DNA of 64,000 nucleotides from Prunella strophiata (GCA_036583965.1 JAZBQD010000014.1:41402990-41466989), one strand, 5' to 3'. Shown: positions 26,745 to 39,031, numbered from the stretch's first letter. The notes: generated from the sequence alone by a model not told the origin. A program made the numbers and translations.

Positions 26745-28333
26745 GCAATGGAATACCTTAGCTGCAATATTTTATCACTTTAGTTCTTTGTTGTGCTATT
26801 TCTTCAAGTATTTATAAAAATGCCTACACTTAGATTGAAGTGGCCATCAGAGTATGAACCAAAACTTCCCTGACTGCATGAACGTGCAATATTGTTTCAT
26901 TTTCACTGACTACTTCAGCCCATCGTGCTGTGAAAATAACAAACAGAATAAAATAGATTTAGTGCAAAAAATGGAAAAAGCCAAAAAAAATCACAGGAGC
27001 AAGATTTGTAATAAAGGTTCATTCTACTAAATTCTGGATAGTCTATTGATATCTTAAATTGTGAGAAAATGTTGGCCACAAGCTATGGTTTTGAGATAGA
27101 TATCAAACTACTGGAAATTACTGTACTTTAACAGCAGTTCAGTAGGAACAGAAAAGCTACACCTTAGACAGGTTTGAGATTATCTCCTCTGAGATGGTTG
27201 CTCCCAAGCTTGGTTTTGTAAAAGCAGAGGCTATGTCATGCAGTAAAGACAAGTGTGGTTTTGGACTGCAGGTGTGATGTCTGTGGATGGAAACGGAGAA
27301 AGAAACAGAAACTCTCTCAGGAAGCAGCTGGGCCCGTGGGATGTAGGTGTTATGGTCTCCTAGTGAGCTTCTGCTGAGTGTATTTAGTATAGCTATAATA
27401 AAGGTAAGGTTTAGATTCTGCTTCACTGCATTCCTGGGTAAGGAACATTTTACTTCACACAGACTCACTGCTACCATAGCATAAAATTTAGACTGCTGTT
27501 TTAAAAAGTTCTGCCTTTCATAAGCGTGCTAGTGATTGTGTGCAGGTTTAGCTTCTTCCAAGCACATATAAATATTTACAGAAAAATATCTTTATCTCAC
27601 AAAAAAAAAGTTTAGATTATTGATTTTTCATATAAATAGACTTATTTTAATCACATCTGGATATATTTTCAAAATCAGGAATTAAAAATACATCTGCTGA
27701 GAATCACTTTCTGAATTTCTTGGCAGTCATTCACTGTTAAAATATTTTCTTTACATGGAATTTACTAATGTTACTCTTTATAGCCTACCATTTCACTGAC
27801 AGTTTTTTCCAAACATGCTTCCTGCTAGCAGAGGAGGAGGACTAAGTAGAAGCTAACTGTAGAATATTCAATGACTATTTTATTGTGACTGTACTCAGCA
27901 ACAGGCTTAATGCAGAAAATTTGAATCAACTTCATTGTAGGGAAGTTTAAGCAATTTAATAAAACTAATTATTAATAACTAAGAACTTGGAGTTTCTCAC
28001 ACATGTCCACATCATCATATAAAATATCTCTGTCAAACTCTTTTACTTTACCTTCAATTTTATTCAGAGAAACAAAAGCAATTCCCTATTTGTTTCTACT
28101 TTGTGGCTTGAGAAGTGATTTTGACTGTGATGTTCTTTTAGGTTGCCTGTGGTATGCTATTCCACATTTAAGTCTCTTTGAGGAGACATTGTTTTAATAA
28201 CTAAAAATCACCATTTTTACTACTTTATGACTAATCATTTATCTAGGAAACTTGATTTTTAATGTGTCTTTGAACAAAGAAAAATGTCTTTTGCTAGATT
28301 TGGACTGAAGATTGAGATATTTCAAGTATGCAT

Positions 28334-28365
28334 ATTGGAAATAATTATTGGAAATAATTATTGGA
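28334..28365. repeat. 13-bp tandem repeat
   Basis: ATTGGAAATAATT twice, then a partial third copy (ATTGGA). Confidence 0.8.
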
Positions 28366-28561
28366 GAATAGCCTCTTCCCATTGGATATTTGAACTGACA
28401 GATGCAAAGCAAGATAGGATACTGCTTTCTTCAGCTTTTTTCTAAGTAGACACATTCTGAACACACACACTTACTACATACTTGCATTTCATAACTGAGA
28501 TGTTCTACCACGTAACTTTTGAATATTTTGATATATAAAATTGATATATAGAAATATATGA

Positions 28562-28993
28562 GCACATCCAGAGGAGGGAAACAAGGCTGGTGAGGGGAAC
28601 ACAAGGCTGGGGGAGGGAGCTGGGGGTGTTTAGCCTGGAGAAAAGGAGACTCAGAGGTGACCTCATCACTCTCTACAACTCCCTGAAAGGTGGCTGTAGT
28701 CAGGTGGGGGTTGGTCTCTTTCTCCAGGCAGAACTGACAGAACCAGAAGACACAGACTCAAGCTGCATCAAGGGAAATATGGGTTGGATATTAGGAAAAA
28801 ATTTTTAAGGAAAGAATGATAAAGTACTGGAATGGCATGCCTGGGGAGGTGGTGGAGTCACCATCCCTGGATGTGCTTAAACAAAGACTGGATGTGGCAC
28901 TTGGTGCCATGGTTTAGTTGAGGAGTTAGGGCATGGGTAGGACTCCATGATCTTGAAGGTCTTTTCCAACCCAGTGATTCTGTGTGTGATTTA
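28562..28993 (+). mobile_element. CR1 LINE 3' end, about 430 bp
   Basis: The best preserved CR1 in the window. In order it shows CCAGAGGAGGGAAACAAGGCTGG, GTTTAGCCTGGAGAAAAGGAGACT, ACCTCATCACTCTCTACAACT, CTGGATGTGGCACTTGGTGC, TTTTCCAACCCAGTGATTCTG, all typical of avian CR1. It is 5'-truncated in ORF2 and keeps the 3' untranslated part. The 72-codon open frame across it is a remnant, not a gene. It is G-rich at its 5' end (GGGGGAGGG then GGGGG). Confidence 0.92.
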
Positions 28994-31900
28994 CAAATGT
29001 AGATTGTTTACATAAAAGTGGCGTTGTGAGAGTATTATCTACACCAAGTTATGAGATTCTGGGTTTATTCCATGTTGTTTATACCAAGACACATAATTTC
29101 GCAAGTTAATGATTTCTGTAATCAATGAGAGATGATAATTCAGCTGTTTACATCTCTTCCCCACCATCTGGAAAACATTCTGCTTCATGGGATCATCCCT
29201 AAGTATCATTACTCTTTTAAATCTTAGGAAATTCTTTCTCATTCCCTCCCCACAGCAAATGGGGGATTTTGACCTTCAATTTTGAATTCAGCTGGGGCAA
29301 CCAACAGGCTCAGGACTCTGTGCTATGCAGGGGTCTGCAGAATGGATGCCTCAGCAGGCTGTCTGGCCTGCTCTGACTTCAACTTTTTTTCATGTGTTTT
29401 TTCTGCAGGTGACTCTTAGCTTCAGCAAACACAGGAAGATAATGAGCTCACTTTCTTAACTGAGCAGTATGGGTTAGAATTCCTCAGTAGAGTGGGATAT
29501 ATTTGTATCTAAGAACTGCTAGAGTTTGGATAGCAGCACAGCAATGGCAATTACACATTCCAACACTAGAAATATATCCCACAAGCTGAAGGCATAGCTA
29601 ACATTAAGCAACATTCCTCATTTATACTCATTTGGTTTTGTCTGGAAGAGTTATTGTTTCTGTCTGCTCATGCCCCAGTCCTTCTTCATGTCTATGTCTA
29701 TCTAAATATAGATTCATTTTAAAACTGAGTGTACTGAAGCACTTTAAACTCTATTGTAAGAGTTGGCTAGAAGGATTCTATTAATATTGCCAACCAGCAT
29801 CCCAAAGTCATGAGTCAGATCATCAGATCTTTAAAACCGTGGAAATAAAACCAAGAGTTTTCATTTATTTTGCTGTAGGGTCCTAGGAAGTCTCTGTAAT
29901 TTTTGCAAATTCTGTAAAGTCACATGACTTAAGAAGCTGGAACTTCAGGGAAACTTTCCCCAGGCTTGAGTATCCCAGTGAGAGACAGCGACGCTGATAC
30001 CTCTGTAGTTCCAGGACAGTTACTTAAATTGCTTGCTCTACTTCACCTGGTGAGAGAGCAAATTAACACTTCTGAATTTAAAAGCACATTTTGGAAACTC
30101 TGCCTGTGCACACATCAAGTCAGCTTTTGCTAGGCATAAGACAAATGCCTACATCACATGAAACAAGTGATAATATATCATGCTGGCTATCCAGTCTGAG
30201 GGAAGTCTTAATAAAAAGGTCAGAGTATATAAAAAGATCATAGTAATACAAATCAAAGCAAGGCAAGGAAAGACCATACAAGATCTTTTTTTCAGAGAAG
30301 GCAGGGGAAAAGAGATAAGCAAAAGAACATTGAAAAGTGCTGTATTTCAACTAAATTTTTAACTTCAGGGTATTTACATTATGCTTTTAAATCAAGAGCC
30401 AGTATATAAATGGATATACACAATTAATGAAAATAAGAATTATTTGGAAGTGAGATATTTTTTTGTTTATTGAAGACCTTAATATTCCTTCCACCAAAGC
30501 AGCAGAACATTACATACTATGTGAAATACTTTGAGAATTCAGACATCTGAAAATCTGATTATAGTTTATCTATAACATAATGAATTCAGACTTGCAGAAG
30601 TGGTATCATACATGGAAAAAGTCATAGAACTGTCCTATAGATTGAAATATTGAGTTACAATGAGATCATATTGACATAATGAATTATATGAAAATCTACA
30701 ATTATAAAAGTCAAAATTTTCTTTCATTATATATGCACAAAAATATTTTCATGATTTAACTTTAAAACCTACTAACAGACCCATGTGTCCTCACTGTCAG
30801 AAAAATTGCCTTTCTTTCTGAATAAATTAAAAGTAAAGTTACTATAATTTAATTTTACATAAATACATATAATTGTAATAATGAAGAATTCCAACACAAA
30901 TATTTGTCTTTGTAGATTTGACTTATGGAGTAGCAGCAAGACAAACTGTACAAAACTTTTGATCAGGCTATTTATACAGGCAGGTTCAGACAAATCAAAT
31001 CTTTTGGACATGTTTTATAACATGCACAGATGAAGGACATCACATAATCACACTAAGACAATTAATGAACACATTTTCATAGGGACTTTAGAAGAACTTG
31101 TTTCCATTACTGTATATTTCTGGAGTGGCTACCCACAGGACCACAGAAATCATGATATAGCTCATTTTCAAGTAAAATTCACCATAAAACAAGGTTCTTG
31201 CTTAGATGTTTTAAGAACTGTTTTTAAGCCTTTGGGAAAACTGTTCTTATTATAAAGTTAAGGTAATTCTAATTTTTTGTCCTGTTTGATATACTGTCTG
31301 CTTAAATATACTGGATATATTTGTCAAGCTTTCCAAAAATATGAATTTTGACTTTCCAATTTTGTATAAAAGTGTTTCCCAAATGGTAAAAAAAAAGGAA
31401 AAAAAAAAAAAAAAGGCCTACTACAGATTAATCAATATTTTAGCTTGCAGCTTTTGATTTTTTAATATAAGAGTGGTCCTGTCCTGAAGAACACCTGTGC
31501 TAATGGCACTGTGGATACCACATCATTGCCTCTCAAGAATTTCTGTATCAGATGTGCTTAGTTTAGAAATAAAAGGCGGTGTTTATGTTTGGTTTATTTT
31601 TTGTTTTGTTCTGTTGTTTGTTTGAGTTTTTTTCTGACTGCTTTCCTTGCATTCCCTAGAAGCCAGGAGGACTTTTCAGGGTGGTTTTCACTTCACTTAT
31701 CAATGCTCATTATCAACGTTGTGCAAAGCAAACGAGGTCTTAGCAACATCTGTGTAACACCAACTTCCAAATCAAGCTGTCTGTGGATGGCACCATCAGC
31801 CTATTTCCCCCAACAGCATTGCAGAGGTGTGTGCAGATGAAAGCTATTAAACAGGTTTGTTGATGACATACAAGATGGAACAAAATTTGCAGCTTAGTAT

Positions 31901-34900
31901 TTCCTAGCTGTGCTGGCTCTGCAGGAGAGAAAGCTTATTTATATTACTGGCACAGGCAATTATTACAGAATGCATGGAGAAAGGAGATTTGCTGAATGAA
32001 ACAGTGTTATTTGGAAGGAGGAAGGGTTCAAAGCAGAGCTACGCTTTATGGTCTTTTGTAGTAATATTCTGTAATCACAATAGATTTTCTTCTGACATGG
32101 TACAACAGGGGCAGATGTCAACAAGAAAAATTGCTACAAATGAGAACTTTGTAACCTTGGAGAGAGGTAATAAGATGTCATGACTTTCTCATTGGCTGCC
32201 TCTACTGAAAAGAAGCATATAAGTCAGTTATAGATGACCTTGTTTTGGAGTGATCCTTACAGTCATGATATTCCAATTCTTATTTCAAAAGATACTTCAG
32301 AATCTTTTTCATGAAGATTCTTAAGATTTTTCTGCTGTCATTTATTTGATCCTTCAAATCTCTGCATTTTTGTTGTTGCTTGGTATGTTCCCTTGCAGAG
32401 AAGGAACTATTATGGTAGCTTGCAATATGCCCATTAATTTTTTCCACTTGGGAAATTCTTGAGAATGTTTTGTACACTTAGAATAGACAAAAGACCAATC
32501 AAAACCAAATCCCCCACCTTTTTATTTAATTAGAAAAAAAGGAAAAAAAAATTAAAAATATTTTTCTTTAACATTAATATGACCTTCCAATAAAGATTTG
32601 AGGTTAGTCTTTTTCTTCCTGAATCAGTCTCTCTCTTTTCAGCTAAAACTTCATCCTAGACTCTTCTCCTTAAAATTTATTCAACATTTAGATTGATTCA
32701 ACCTTCTCTCGTATATTTGGAAATGTACAGTATGCAGCTGTAATTATGCCTAGGGAAAAAAAGTCATCAAAAGAACAGAGTGATATTTGAAATACCTAGA
32801 TGAAAATAACTGGGCTAAACCCCTCACTTCAGAATGTAACTGCATACGTTCCTATAGCTCCTAGACACTTAAATGTGTAAAACTTAATGGAAGTTCACCA
32901 TTTGCATTGCCATTTTCAGACTGATAAAAAGTAATTTTTAACCAAACCACTCTACTCAAAACCTATGTTTCTATACAATCTTCAAACATCCTTCTACAAA
33001 GAAAAATTATTGCTTTGAAATCCTTTCCATAGAAAAAAAAATCTGATATTAAGCAAATTTACAAAAGAAACTATCCTAAACTTAGCACAAAAGCAATCTA
33101 AGGAATCACTGAATCATCTCTGTTGATCCCAAGTACATAAAATGTAATGAGCTAACCTGGATTTATTTCACTCCCTGTTTGCTGACTACTTGGTCTATCA
33201 CACAAACCTGCATCTTTAGGCTGTTACTTCATTATCTTGAGACTTTCCATTACTTCTCTAATTTCTGAAAGATCTTGTTTATTAACATAAAAGCAGAGAG
33301 CAGCAAACAACTGCCTGGAAAGGAGTCCCATGCCTCACTGCAGCATATAGCTACTGATGTTTTTTATGAGGGCAGCTTGTTCAAGATGTCTCCACATAAA
33401 AATGAGCAAAAGCCAATACCTTTGGTTCCTGAAGACTTTCAGGACTACCATTGTTCTAGGACTTTTAAAAATAAAACACATGATTTGCATACTTGTTTAT
33501 ATACTCTTTTATTGTCTTGCCAGAAGAGCAGGGTTTTTTTTCTCCTTATTGAGGATCACTACAAAGAAGGAATTATAATCCAGTCTTATTTTTGCTTTAC
33601 TGACCCACATTCTAATTGTTTTCCTGCAAAGTTGTCACAGTATCATATTTTCCCACCCCCAGAAACTGCATGTATTCTGAAAGGACTCCACAGATAAATG
33701 CATGGGTCTGATCCTGAGGTGCATAGATGAAACTCAGGGATCTCTCACCCAAGAAGCCCCACAGCTGACCAGTCCAGACCAATGCCTATGTCAGCTAATG
33801 AATCTCCTGTGCAGTTTTAGGAGCACTATATGGTATGATGGGAGTGGAGTTTATTTGACTATATTTATGCTGCACCTGAAACACTATTTCAGCCTAGAAA
33901 ACAAAACCCTTATTATGTCTATTGCTTTAATCAAAGGCCTAATTGACCTCTCTTCTGTGCAAACCTGATTGATCAGGTAGAGGCAAGCATGCATGTGCCC
34001 TACCCAGCAGCTGGTGCAATGGTCCCTGCACTTAGCATAGTATAATCACTTAGTTTTTAAGCCTTAGCCAGTGACAAGGGTAGAAACCACATGGCCTGTG
34101 GCTGTGCTTAAGATGCTTTCTGGATTATATCATTATTAATGGTTGCTTAAATGCATCTTTATTTCTTCGTTCTCCTCTCCTGTGTTGCTTTTTTCTGTTA
34201 TTTGCCATCCACCTTATCCACTTACATAGACACTCAGGCCCATAGACACACTATTTCTATTATGGACTTGTAAAGAACAGATTTTTATTTCATGAGTTTC
34301 CCAATCATTATCTTGGATTCTACATGATTAAATGTGAGACTAACATTGCATTTACTGCATTAAAGTTAATAATCCTTTCGCCTACCTGATATGACACATC
34401 CAAAGTCGAGCTACTTTTCTGTCTCATTAAGCAGTGTAGGGAATATTATAACCATCTCACACTTGTCTTTCCTTTAAAAATTATACAATTGGAAAACCCA
34501 CACTTATTCAGTGAATTTATACTCTAAAAATTTATCTAAGCTCAGTTATCTTTTACAGGTGTCTGCATTAAAGTCTAGGAAGAAGTTTCTCAGTGGATTA
34601 TCATGTTGATGATGTTGTTCTCAATACACCTTGCAGCAGAATAATTTTTTTAAAATTTGTTTGAGGATTATAGAAAACATTGCTTAATGTTTCATTCCTG
34701 CTTCTTTAAATAACGAATAAAATGCATACTGCTGTCCTGTTAGCATAGTATGTGGGTATGTGGGTGTGTGTGTGTGTGTGTAAGTGTAAGGAGATAACCT
34801 GAAAGATTAAATTCTGTTAATTCATATTTATAAATATATTTTATGTCTGCTTAAAAATTTCATATTAGAAGTCTTTCAATGTAAAATTGGGATTTTGACC

Positions 34901-36347
34901 AAACCTATTTTGTTTTCTTAGCAAAAACTTTGTACATTCCATAGAAAACTGCTTTTGTTTTACTTCATTTTCCTTAAAGACCAGAGGCCTGAAAACCAAA
35001 TATTTTGATTTGGCTGTGTTCCTGTAAAGGTACATAAAAGCCCAACTGGGGTTCTTTTTTTTCTCTGCTAGGGGCTGGACTCCCAGTCAAAACACTAGTA
35101 TATTATGTTACAGCCAAAAGTCATCAGGAGAGGAGACTGTGGTATTTCATAGGAAGATACTGACTAAATGCAGATTCAGATTAAAGAAAGTATGTTCCTT
35201 CTTCCCAGTTATAATTCATATGGACCATGAGCAGTACTTATTGTTTTAAACCAATCACGGTTTTTTACCAAAAAGGAAATGAGAATGAGTTATTAAAAGC
35301 AAAAAAGCTGAACAATTTATAAACTATTCTGAAAAAAATATATGTCTAGAGAATAGGCAATTAAACCTGTACTTAAACGTGTATGTTTGCTCTAGAAATC
35401 ATAATGACCAGTAAAGTCTCAGCCATCCTGAGGCCTCCAAAGTTAAGTTCCATTGTGCAAGTAGCTCTGAGAGGTACTCATTCAATTTTATTGATAAAAT
35501 GCACCATGTGAAGAAGACTAAGAGATACAAGCAAAATACAGACAGAAGAAACATACATTAGTTTCACTGTTCAATTTTTGTTGATCTACCCACCAAAATG
35601 CATATCACAGGGGACACTGCATAAGTTAGAATGAAATTGAAAATAGCAGTCTGTACGATAAGGTGGATCTGCACTGTATGAATCTTCTCTTAAAAATGGC
35701 CAATGTCTTCTGGTCAAAAGATGGACACAAAAGCAATCTGTGCAGCAGTGCAAAGTCATTGTGCTGAGCTACATTTGTTACATGAAATGTAATAAACCAT
35801 TTACAAGTACATAACATTCTATAACTCTGCACAAAGAATAAGTCTCCGTGAAGTCAATATGGTTTTAACTGAGAAACTAAAGAAAAAGACTTAGCTATTA
35901 AGAGTCTTTCTTTTGGCTGGAAGTTATGTGGGTAAAGGTAATAAAATTAAAGCATCACTTCTAAGTGTTTGTAGATGACTCTGTTACGCTCCTGTGCTGG
36001 CTAAAATCAATACTCACACAAGCTCTCTTCTCATCTGTGCAACAGAAGTGTAACCATCAACTTCTGATTGTAGCAGCTGGGAGGTACAGGACTAGAGTTG
36101 TGCAATGATAGCTGGTTAAAACTTTTCTTTTAAAGTGGTTTCCTTCAGCAAGAGTTGAATAATTAAAATTTGGGGGGTTTTCCCCTAGAGCATACAAAAT
36201 TTTGTGAGATGTTTATTCAAGAAATTTTGGATACAGGATAAGAAACTTCAGAGAATTACCTTGAACACTTAATAGTCCAATGGCTAAAACATTTTTGTTT
36301 GATGTTAATTTTGATCAAAGTCCCTGAACTTTCTGTTAGCTTGTGAC
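28994..36347. other. AT-rich unique sequence, no gene seen
   Basis: More than 7 kb with no identifiable gene or large repeat. It holds an A tract at 31388-31414 (A9-GG-A16) and a short TG repeat at 34751-34782. The 140-codon open frame at 33275-33697 is the longest here. It has a TTG as first codon, no domain I know and no clear splice context, so I do not call it. Confidence 0.5.
34751..34782. repeat. (TG)n microsatellite
   Basis: Imperfect TGTGGG units lead into about nine pure TG copies. Confidence 0.85.
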
Positions 36348-36461
36348 AGAAAATTAATGTAGAGACAGCTGTCATGCACATTGCAATGAAGAAGGCAATT
36401 TCTTCCAAATTTCTTGCTGTGACTAGTCATACATCTGTAACATGCAAATTTGGCTTCTTTT
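36348..36461 (+). repeat. Left arm of a 114-bp perfect inverted repeat
   Basis: Bases 36348-36461 are, by hand comparison, the exact reverse complement of 38437-38550, with no mismatch or gap. Identity stops abruptly at both ends: GTGAC versus ATCAA outside one end, and GCGGC versus TTGAG outside the other. The arms are about 2 kb apart. The unit contains no CR1, LTR or simple-repeat sequence. It carries an open frame on the strand reading AGAAAATTAATG, which extends beyond the unit in both locations. Confidence 0.95.
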
Positions 36462-36521
36462 GCGGCTTCCCGACCTGGCCACTCCTCACAATCTATGTTT
36501 CTGTCAAGCAACTTTATTCCA
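36350..36521 (+). other. Exon-like segment overlapping the left repeat arm
   Basis: Seen: AG at 36348-36349 after a CTTTCTGTTAGCTTGTGAC stretch, then 57 open codons in the only open frame, ending at a strong donor (TCCA|GTGAGT at 36522). The first 112 bases are the duplicated unit. The last 60 are unique and contain two CpGs (TGCGGCTTCCCGACC). It leaves one base over, so it is in phase with both 37674-37715 and 43751-43847. The pyrimidine tract is modest. It could be an alternative exon, or an ORF created when the inverted copy landed here. Not recognised as any protein. Confidence 0.25.
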
Positions 36522-36974
36522 GTGAGTGTTCCTGTCACAGGGCCACTGACTCTTCCTTGGAACAAAAATGTGTACATTTCCCACATTTGCAAGCTAATAA
36601 GCCTGTTTGCTGCAATGAATGTTTAGACCCTAAGGCTCAAACATTTACCACTTAATTGTGATGTTTTCTTTGCCTTGTTGTCTCAATATAGAGCCTATTT
36701 TTGGCACACTAATGGTTCTTGAGACCTGGCAATTAGATTGTAATTCCTGAAATATTAGACAGCCTTGATTCATTTTAATGGCTCCTACTTAAAGTAATGC
36801 AAGTTTTTCTTCCATTATTCTGTGGAAGAGAACAAATTTTCATTTTACATCTTCTCCTTCAATGGAAACCTTCAATGCCTTGAAATCTACTTTCATTCAA
36901 TCAAGGTACAGAAGCTTATAGAAGCCAAGATTCATCCCACATAGAGCTAATTGCTTAAGCATTGTTGAAGCCTT

Positions 36975-36988
36975 GTTGCCCTGGCAAC
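36975..36988. promoter_or_regulatory. RFX-type X-box palindrome
   Basis: GTTGCC-CT-GGCAAC is a perfect inverted pair of RFX half-sites with a 2-bp spacer, the form bound by RFX factors, which are known for ciliary gene control. It lies about 2 kb upstream of the candidate exon at 39032. Binding and target are inference. Confidence 0.5.
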
Positions 36989-37416
36989 CACTGCCTCTAT
37001 GGAAATGATCTTCAACTTGTGATCCAAGGAACCCCTGTATCCATGGTCAGCTCTTGAATGATCTGGCAGCTAAGAAAAATAAGTTTATTGTCTGAAGGTT
37101 TAAATAAAATGAAACTCACTTCACATCTGTATTAGAGGAGCCATGATAATAAGTGCAAAAACTGGTGGGTGAGGAACAAGAAAAGGTTTCACCATCAATC
37201 AGGGAAGGTAGATTAAAAAAGGCAACTGAGCCCACCATCTGAATCACTGTCTGGAGGCATCTGTTACTTTCCATCAATGATTAAAGGAACTTTGTGTGAA
37301 CAGGCTTCTGATGCACATCTTAAATTAGCATCTTAAGTTAGGTGGGCTGAATAATGTTTTGCACTTCTATGGGGACTTTGTGGTACTCTATAACTAACTC
37401 AGAAAATAACCCCACA

Positions 37417-37452
37417 ATTTGTTACTGTGGAAAGTAACAAATACTTTCCACA
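37417..37452. other. Two overlapping, mutually exclusive hairpins
   Basis: Hairpin A pairs ATTTGTTACT (37417-37426) with AGTAACAAAT (37433-37442), with a 6-base loop. Hairpin B pairs TGTGGAAAGTA (37426-37436) with TACTTTCCACA (37442-37452), with a 5-base loop. Both stems are perfect, and they share the middle segment, so only one can form at a time. Confidence 0.75.
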
Positions 37453-37673
37453 ACTAAAAAGGGCTTTGCCTTAAATTTTTGTTATACTCTTCAAGGATAA
37501 ACAAGAGAATTCTACAGTATATCTGAAATCTCCAAATATCTTGATTCTCATATTTGCATTAGAGGGAGGAAGGGAAAAAAGTTAATTTCAACTTTATTTT
37601 CCAGAATAAATTTTCTTTGGGAGACAATTTCATAAGGCATTATTGTAAAGGTCTCATTCATTCTTTCCTGCAG

Positions 37674-37715
37674 TGGTCAGTAACCTGGACTGTGATGCAG
37701 CCAAGAGTAAGGAAT
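37674..37715 (+). other. 42-bp exon-like segment
   Basis: Strong acceptor (CATTCTTTCCTGCAG, AG at 37672-37673) and good donor (GGAAT|GTAAGTA). The length is a multiple of three, so it keeps phase. In one open frame it reads VSNLDCDAAKSKE and is compatible with 36350-36521 upstream and 43751-43847 downstream. It is not compatible with the 39032 candidate. It is short, so a chance pair of splice-like sites is quite possible. Confidence 0.22.
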
Positions 37716-38281
37716 GTAAGTAACACCAGTGTATAGGCAGATGTTATTTCCAGCACTGAGAACCATTTTTATGACTTCTATCTGTCATTTTATGACATAT
37801 TTACAACCCAAAATAATTAATAAGATGACTGTAATAATATTATTTTAAATAGTTCTAATTTATTTGATGTAGACAATACTTTGAGGCACATTACCATGAA
37901 ACAAATTAAGAATACCACACTATTCTTAATGACTCTTAAGAAAAGTATGCCTGTAACAGGTTGTTTAAAACTTTGTCTTTCTTTTAAACAATTACCCAAA
38001 TCAGTATACTGAGCATTAAACAAACTCTGAAAATCCTAAAATGAAAGCCAGTACAGAAAATAGCAAACCAAAATAAGCTTTGTGAAACTTAAGCTCTTGT
38101 TAAAGAAAATATTATTTGTATAAAGTATCATTTAGAAAGCATTATTTCTATCAATGGTGAATCTCATAGGGATAGGTGTTTCACAAAGAAATTTTTATAT
38201 TACAAGGGCTAGAAAAGCTGTTATGAGTTGTCTTCCATAAACCCAGTGCATAGGTTAAGTGTCCCATACCTTTTGCATACA

Positions 38282-38731
38282 TTAATTTCCAGTGTCCCCA
38301 CCTGGCAATTTTAATTCATTTGAGGTGTTTGGACTCGGGATTTCAAAATCATTAGTCCCTTTTGAAGACCTCAGTCCTGGATTTTTCATTAATGAATCAG
38401 CGTTTGGATATAAATATATAAATACATTCCACTCAAAAAAGAAGCCAAATTTGCATGTTACAGATGTATGACTAGTCACAGCAAGAAATTTGGAAGAAAT
38501 TGCCTTCTTCATTGCAATGTGCATGACAGCTGTCTCTACATTAATTTTCTTTGATGTGCTTCTTTTCACATTCTCTACTAAACAGAATATTTTTGTATAC
38601 TTCTTATTTTTTTCTTCTTGGAAAAGTTTACAGTCTCTTTCAATCAGACAGCTGAAGACATTTGTTTCTTTCTTGGCTGCAACAGGAAAGCTCTCGTTAT
38701 CCTGTTTTATAGAGGCTGCTACCTTTTTCAT
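38282..38731 (-). other. 149-codon ORF of unknown nature across the right repeat arm
   Basis: The longest open frame outside low-complexity sequence. The predicted product is Lys/Ser-rich and has no signal peptide, membrane segment or domain that I know. Codons for the 114-bp duplicated unit lie in the middle, in the same frame as in 36350-36521. Upstream is a pyrimidine tract (CCCTTTCTCCTTTCTTTTT) with candidate acceptors just inside the ORF, and GCCAG|GTGGGG near the 3' end could be a donor, so a minus-strand exon is conceivable. The ATG has a poor context (T at -3). Given the stop frequency in such AT-rich DNA, one frame of this length per window is only mildly unexpected. Could be chance. 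Confidence 0.22.
38437..38550 (-). repeat. Right arm of the 114-bp perfect inverted repeat
   Basis: Exact reverse complement of 36348-36461. It lies wholly inside the 149-codon minus-strand ORF, which continues on both sides. Which arm is the parent copy cannot be told from this sequence alone. Confidence 0.95.
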
Positions 38732-39031
38732 AAAAAGAAAGGAGAAAGGGTAATAAAGGATTTTTTTAAATTAAGATAGACATGTTGCTGGTTGACTCTT
38801 CTTATCCACCTTTGTAATAATTTACTTTAAATCTGCTATTTAAACTGCTACCATTTGATTTGCTAATTCTTGTATTTCTGCATATCCCCTTGAATGCATG
38901 CAGGTGCAAAGTTTTTCCAAATAACCCTTTACTCTGACAAGATGAAAGAAGAACCTTCACAGCAAGTAAATTCATCTAGCTGACATTTTTGTTTTTCCAA
39001 GGTCTGTCTAAATCTGAATTTGACTTTACAG

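Larger units (their letters stand above)
23561..28561. other. AT-rich unique sequence, no gene seen
   Basis: No recognisable gene. It includes a 31-bp duplication at 26232, a CAAA-rich tract at 26676, and a 13-bp duplication at 28334, all listed separately. The 118-codon open frame at 25496-25852 has no domain or splice support. The part around 24560-24840 looks unique and free of repeats. Confidence 0.5.
36522..39031. other. Intergenic or intronic stretch with regulatory-looking elements
   Basis: Holds the X-box at 36975, overlapping hairpins at 37417, a 42-bp exon-like segment at 37674, the right repeat arm at 38437 and the minus-strand ORF at 38282, each listed separately. No recognisable gene. 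Confidence 0.55.

Noticed and set aside
33275..33697. 140-codon + strand ORF
   Set aside because: The first codon is TTG, no domain is seen, overlapping frames are also open, and no clear splice sites or CpG signal are present. Consistent with chance in AT-rich DNA.
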